A stretch of 14,770 bases of DNA from Elusimicrobiota bacterium (GTDB lineage Bacteria > Elusimicrobiota > Elusimicrobia > Elusimicrobiales > Elusimicrobiaceae): contig JAEXBW010000120.1 of the NCBI GenBank assembly GCA_023393825.1, positions 1-14,770 on the forward strand. Reading direction: 5' to 3'. A model generated the notes under the pieces. That model was not told where the DNA came from. It did no database searches and was given only the letters and a program-made list of their open reading frames with translations. A program made the translations under genes and the position numbers. Below are positions 12,720 to 14,770 of the stretch, in pieces (position 1 is the first letter of the stretch; every line of letters begins with the position of its first letter).

Positions 12720-13466
12720 ATGGATATTCCTCGTATATTTAACATCATGGAAAGCGAACACCGCATTCACAACCCTTTTACGGCGGATAAATATGACGCA
12801 CTGGGCGCGGCCCTTCGTCTGAAGGCGGGGGATAGTATTTTGGATCTGGGCAGCGGCTCGGGCGAGATGCTTTGCACTTGGGCGCGTGATTATGGCATTA
12901 TCGGCACGGGTGTGGATATGAGCGAATTGTTCACCCAAAAAGCCAAGCTGCGCGCGGCGGAACTGGGCGTGGCGGATAAAGTTAATTTTATTCATAATGA
13001 TGCGGCGGGTTATGTGTCCGCCCAAAAGGTTGATATTGCCGCGTGCATCGGCGCAACGTGGATTGGCGGCGGCGTGGGCGGAACTATTGAGCTGCTTTCC
13101 AAAAGTCTGCGCGACGGCGGGATAATATTGATAGGGGAGCCTTATTGGCGGCAAACACCTCCGACGGAAGAGATTGCCAAGGGTTGCCTTGCGCATTCTT
13201 TAGAAGATTTTTTTACGCTGCCTAATCTTATTGAGTCTTTCGGCAAGCTTGATTATGACGTTGTGGAAATGGTTTTGGCGAATCAAGACGGCTGGGATAG
13301 GTACGAGGCGGCAAAATGGCTTACCATGAAAAAGTGGCTCGCGGCTAACCCGACTGACGAGATGGCGGCGGAAGTCCGCACACAACTTACTGCCGAACCG
13401 AAGCGCTATGCTGCTTACACGCGGGAATATTTAGGCTGGGGCGTTTTCGCTTTAATCAAGCGGTAA
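12720..13466 (+). CDS. Class I SAM-dependent methyltransferase
   Basis: The 248-residue protein has a Rossmann-fold methyltransferase core. Motif I is ILDLGSGSGEM (40-50), binding the SAM methionine part. GVDMSE (64-69) holds the acidic residue for the ribose. NDAAGY (93-98) and the VDIAACIGATW strand (104-114) follow. GGIILIGEPYW (133-143) is the post-core strand and turn. The helical C-terminal half (about 150-240) would shape the acceptor pocket. The acceptor is unknown: the family includes small-molecule methyltransferases, and nothing nearby names one. It has an AGGAG site ten bases before the ATG. The gene is visibly more GC-rich (GCG, CTG, GGC codons) than the AT-rich genes on both sides, which suggests separate ancestry. 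Confidence 0.88.
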   Translation: MDIPRIFNIMESEHRIHNPFTADKYDALGAALRLKAGDSILDLGSGSGEMLCTWARDYGIIGTGVDMSELFTQKAKLRAAELGVADKVNFIHNDAAGYVSAQKVDIAACIGATWIGGGVGGTIELLSKSLRDGGIILIGEPYWRQTPPTEEIAKGCLAHSLEDFFTLPNLIESFGKLDYDVVEMVLANQDGWDRYEAAKWLTMKKWLAANPTDEMAAEVRTQLTAEPKRYAAYTREYLGWGVFALIKR

Positions 13467-13545
13467 TGGCTGGTGGCTCCGCGTGGCAATGGTTTGCGCA
13501 TGTTGTTCTGACGCGTTGAAGCCTGACGTAAATTTACGGATATGA

Positions 13546-13579
13546 ATAAGGACTAGCTGATTTATCAGCTAGTCCTTAT
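13546..13579. terminator. 16-bp perfect inverted repeat between convergent genes
   Basis: ATAAGGACTAGCTGAT (13546-13561) is perfectly inverted at 13564-13579 with only TT between. It sits between the convergent methyltransferase and lipoprotein genes and may end both transcripts. No T-run follows on either strand, so it is not a standard intrinsic terminator. Confidence 0.6.
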
Positions 13580-13660
13580 CTATTATATATCTCAACCCTT
13601 TTATATTTTATTTCGAAATTGTTTTAATATTTACATCTTAATCCTATTGGGCGTGATAGT

Positions 13661-14452
13661 TTATTTGCTTTCTTTAATTATTTTTTGACGTTCTTCTGTT
13701 AATTCTTCCAATGCCATTTTAGTTATTTTCTTATCAAAGAAAACAACGATAGGGACAGTATTGGAGGCTTTATCTACAGAAGTATATTTATAAGTTCCTA
13801 AATATACAGGGCATTTATCGGATTCCGGTTTTAATATTTTATTGTCAAAATAAATTTCATTTTCTATTTTAGGTATAAGGAATATTCTCATTGAGTATGT
13901 TGTGCAGTTTGAATAACTTGTTTCCTCGCAACCGCTAGCAAGGACAGAGTCATTCAAAACTTGGAAGACTTTAAAATAATTAAATTCATCCTCGCAATAT
14001 GGATTTGAGATTACAAGGCTTGGATCTATAAAGCCGAATATCTCATTATCTGAGTATCCTTCGCGTGCAGCTTGAAAAATAAAGTTTACAACTGTAGCAT
14101 CTATTTTTTTATTTGTATATTGAGATAAAAAATCTTTTGCCTGTGTTGCATAATCTTTTACGTCTTTCCAGCTTTTTTGTTCATCTTTAGATAATGTGTT
14201 TAAAAGATTTTTGCTTTCTAAATCTTGAAGGTATTTTATGTCTTTTTCTGACTGTATATATATTTTTTTCAAGGAAGGTGTTCCTTCAGAAGTAAAATCA
14301 TATTCTTTGTTTTCCTGTGTTTTCCCAGGTTGGATTGTTCCTTTTGATTCTTCCTTTTTGGATGTTTCTACAGGATTGGATTTATTCTCTACTACGCTGG
14401 CACAACCATAAAATAACGTGATTGCAATCAATAAAATTAATGATTTTTTCAT
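13661..14452 (-). CDS. Lipoprotein of unknown function
   Basis: The 263-residue product starts MKKSLILLIAITLFYGC, a lipoprotein signal with cysteine 17 as the lipidation site. A low-complexity, charged linker rich in E, K, S and T follows (18-55). A mostly helical region (about 60-135) comes next, and then a beta-rich domain containing several cysteines (in NPYCEDE, SGCEETSYSNC, and KCPVYLG) that may be disulfide-bonded. I recognise no family. GGAG lies eight bases before the ATG on the minus strand. Upstream, TGATATAAT (minus strand, 14486-14494) is a good extended -10 element. Base composition is AT-rich like the membrane protein at 11692, fitting an accessory region. Confidence 0.8.
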   Translation of the reverse strand: MKKSLILLIAITLFYGCASVVENKSNPVETSKKEESKGTIQPGKTQENKEYDFTSEGTPSLKKIYIQSEKDIKYLQDLESKNLLNTLSKDEQKSWKDVKDYATQAKDFLSQYTNKKIDATVVNFIFQAAREGYSDNEIFGFIDPSLVISNPYCEDEFNYFKVFQVLNDSVLASGCEETSYSNCTTYSMRIFLIPKIENEIYFDNKILKPESDKCPVYLGTYKYTSVDKASNTVPIVVFFDKKITKMALEELTEERQKIIKESK

Positions 14453-14485
14453 TCGTATTCTCCAAATATTACTTATTAATAATTA

Positions 14486-14494
14486 ATTATATCA
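14486..14494 (-). promoter_or_regulatory. Extended -10 promoter for the lipoprotein gene
   Basis: On the minus strand TGATATAAT lies about 34 bases before the start codon. The -35 position at 17-bp spacing reads TTTATT. An 8-bp palindrome TTGGCCAA (14503-14510) sits inside the spacer and could be an operator. Confidence 0.5.
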
Positions 14495-14730
14495 AAAGAA
14501 GGTTGGCCAATAAACCAAAGTGTGGGCTTTAATATATTGGCACTATTTGTTAATCATAAAGATAATATGTTTAGCGGGTGCTTGTATGAGGGCGGCCTAA
14601 ATATACCAAGCGGGGCGGATTGAAGGGGTTTAGGTCGTAGGGTGCACAAAAACAGAGCGGCGGGGGTAAATATAAGGTAGAATTAAAGACCGCCTTTTAA
14701 ATATGGCAAGAGGCAGGCAAGGAGCAATTA

Positions 14731-14770
14731 ATGGATAGCGAAATATTAGAACAGTTAAAAAATATCGGCC
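14731..14770 (+). CDS. Start of a gene cut by the right edge
   Basis: An ATG at 14731 follows AAGGAG with six-base spacing. It opens the reading frame MDSEILEQLKNIG to the end of the window. Thirteen codons are too few to name a product. The 278 bases before it (14453-14730) hold the lipoprotein promoter and otherwise nothing I can identify. Confidence 0.6.
   Translation, partial: MDSEILEQLKNIG

Noticed and set aside
12639..13196. A 185-codon minus-strand frame opposite the methyltransferase
   Set aside because: It has no ribosome binding site, an arginine/alanine-rich composition typical of an antisense shadow, and lies opposite a convincing family member.

Overview
The window looks like a chromosomal segment of a Gram-negative-type (diderm) bacterium. 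The evidence is two lipoproteins with lipoboxes, an outer-membrane beta-barrel with a C-terminal phenylalanine, a pseudopilin next to a prepilin peptidase, and a tRNA gene without an encoded CCA. Gene style (pilin/PilD pair, two unlike M20 hydrolases, moderate-to-low GC housekeeping genes, AT-rich accessory genes) would fit Elusimicrobiota, but that is a low-confidence guess from sequence alone.

Layout. (1) At 1-257 is the start of a secreted protein on the minus strand. (2) 282-3444 is a plus-strand cluster: Nif3-like metal protein, cytosolic M20 hydrolase, pseudopilin-like protein, prepilin peptidase PilD, closed by a clear intrinsic terminator (3466-3497). (3) About 3655-3934 is a gene-less stretch that folds into an unusually convincing multi-helix RNA with its own -10 box and terminator. 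I do not recognise the RNA class. It precedes a small lipoprotein (3989) and a coiled-coil/beta-barrel outer-membrane protein (4509). (4) 5613-10587 is a minus-strand housekeeping block: ValRS (valS), an exported PepT-type aminopeptidase, and the XTP/dITP pyrophosphatase RdgB, which starts 3 bases after the peptidase stop. (5) A small membrane protein (10675) leads to tRNA-Ser(GGA) at 11107-11193.

The 3' end of the tRNA is repeated exactly (17 bp) 416 bp downstream, at 11591-11607. The interval between the copies is packed with inverted repeats and hairpins and has no gene. This looks like an attachment-site scar or relic element at a tRNA gene. Beyond it lie accessory-looking genes: an unrecognised single-pass membrane/coiled-coil protein, a SAM-dependent methyltransferase, an unrecognised lipoprotein, and the first codons of another gene at the right edge.

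The most notable items are the structured RNA upstream of the envelope-protein pair, the tRNA-Ser repeat-flanked interval with its two related palindromic units, and a terminator-like hairpin between the tRNA promoter and the tRNA itself. No CRISPR array, complete insertion sequence, integrase or recognisable defence system is visible.
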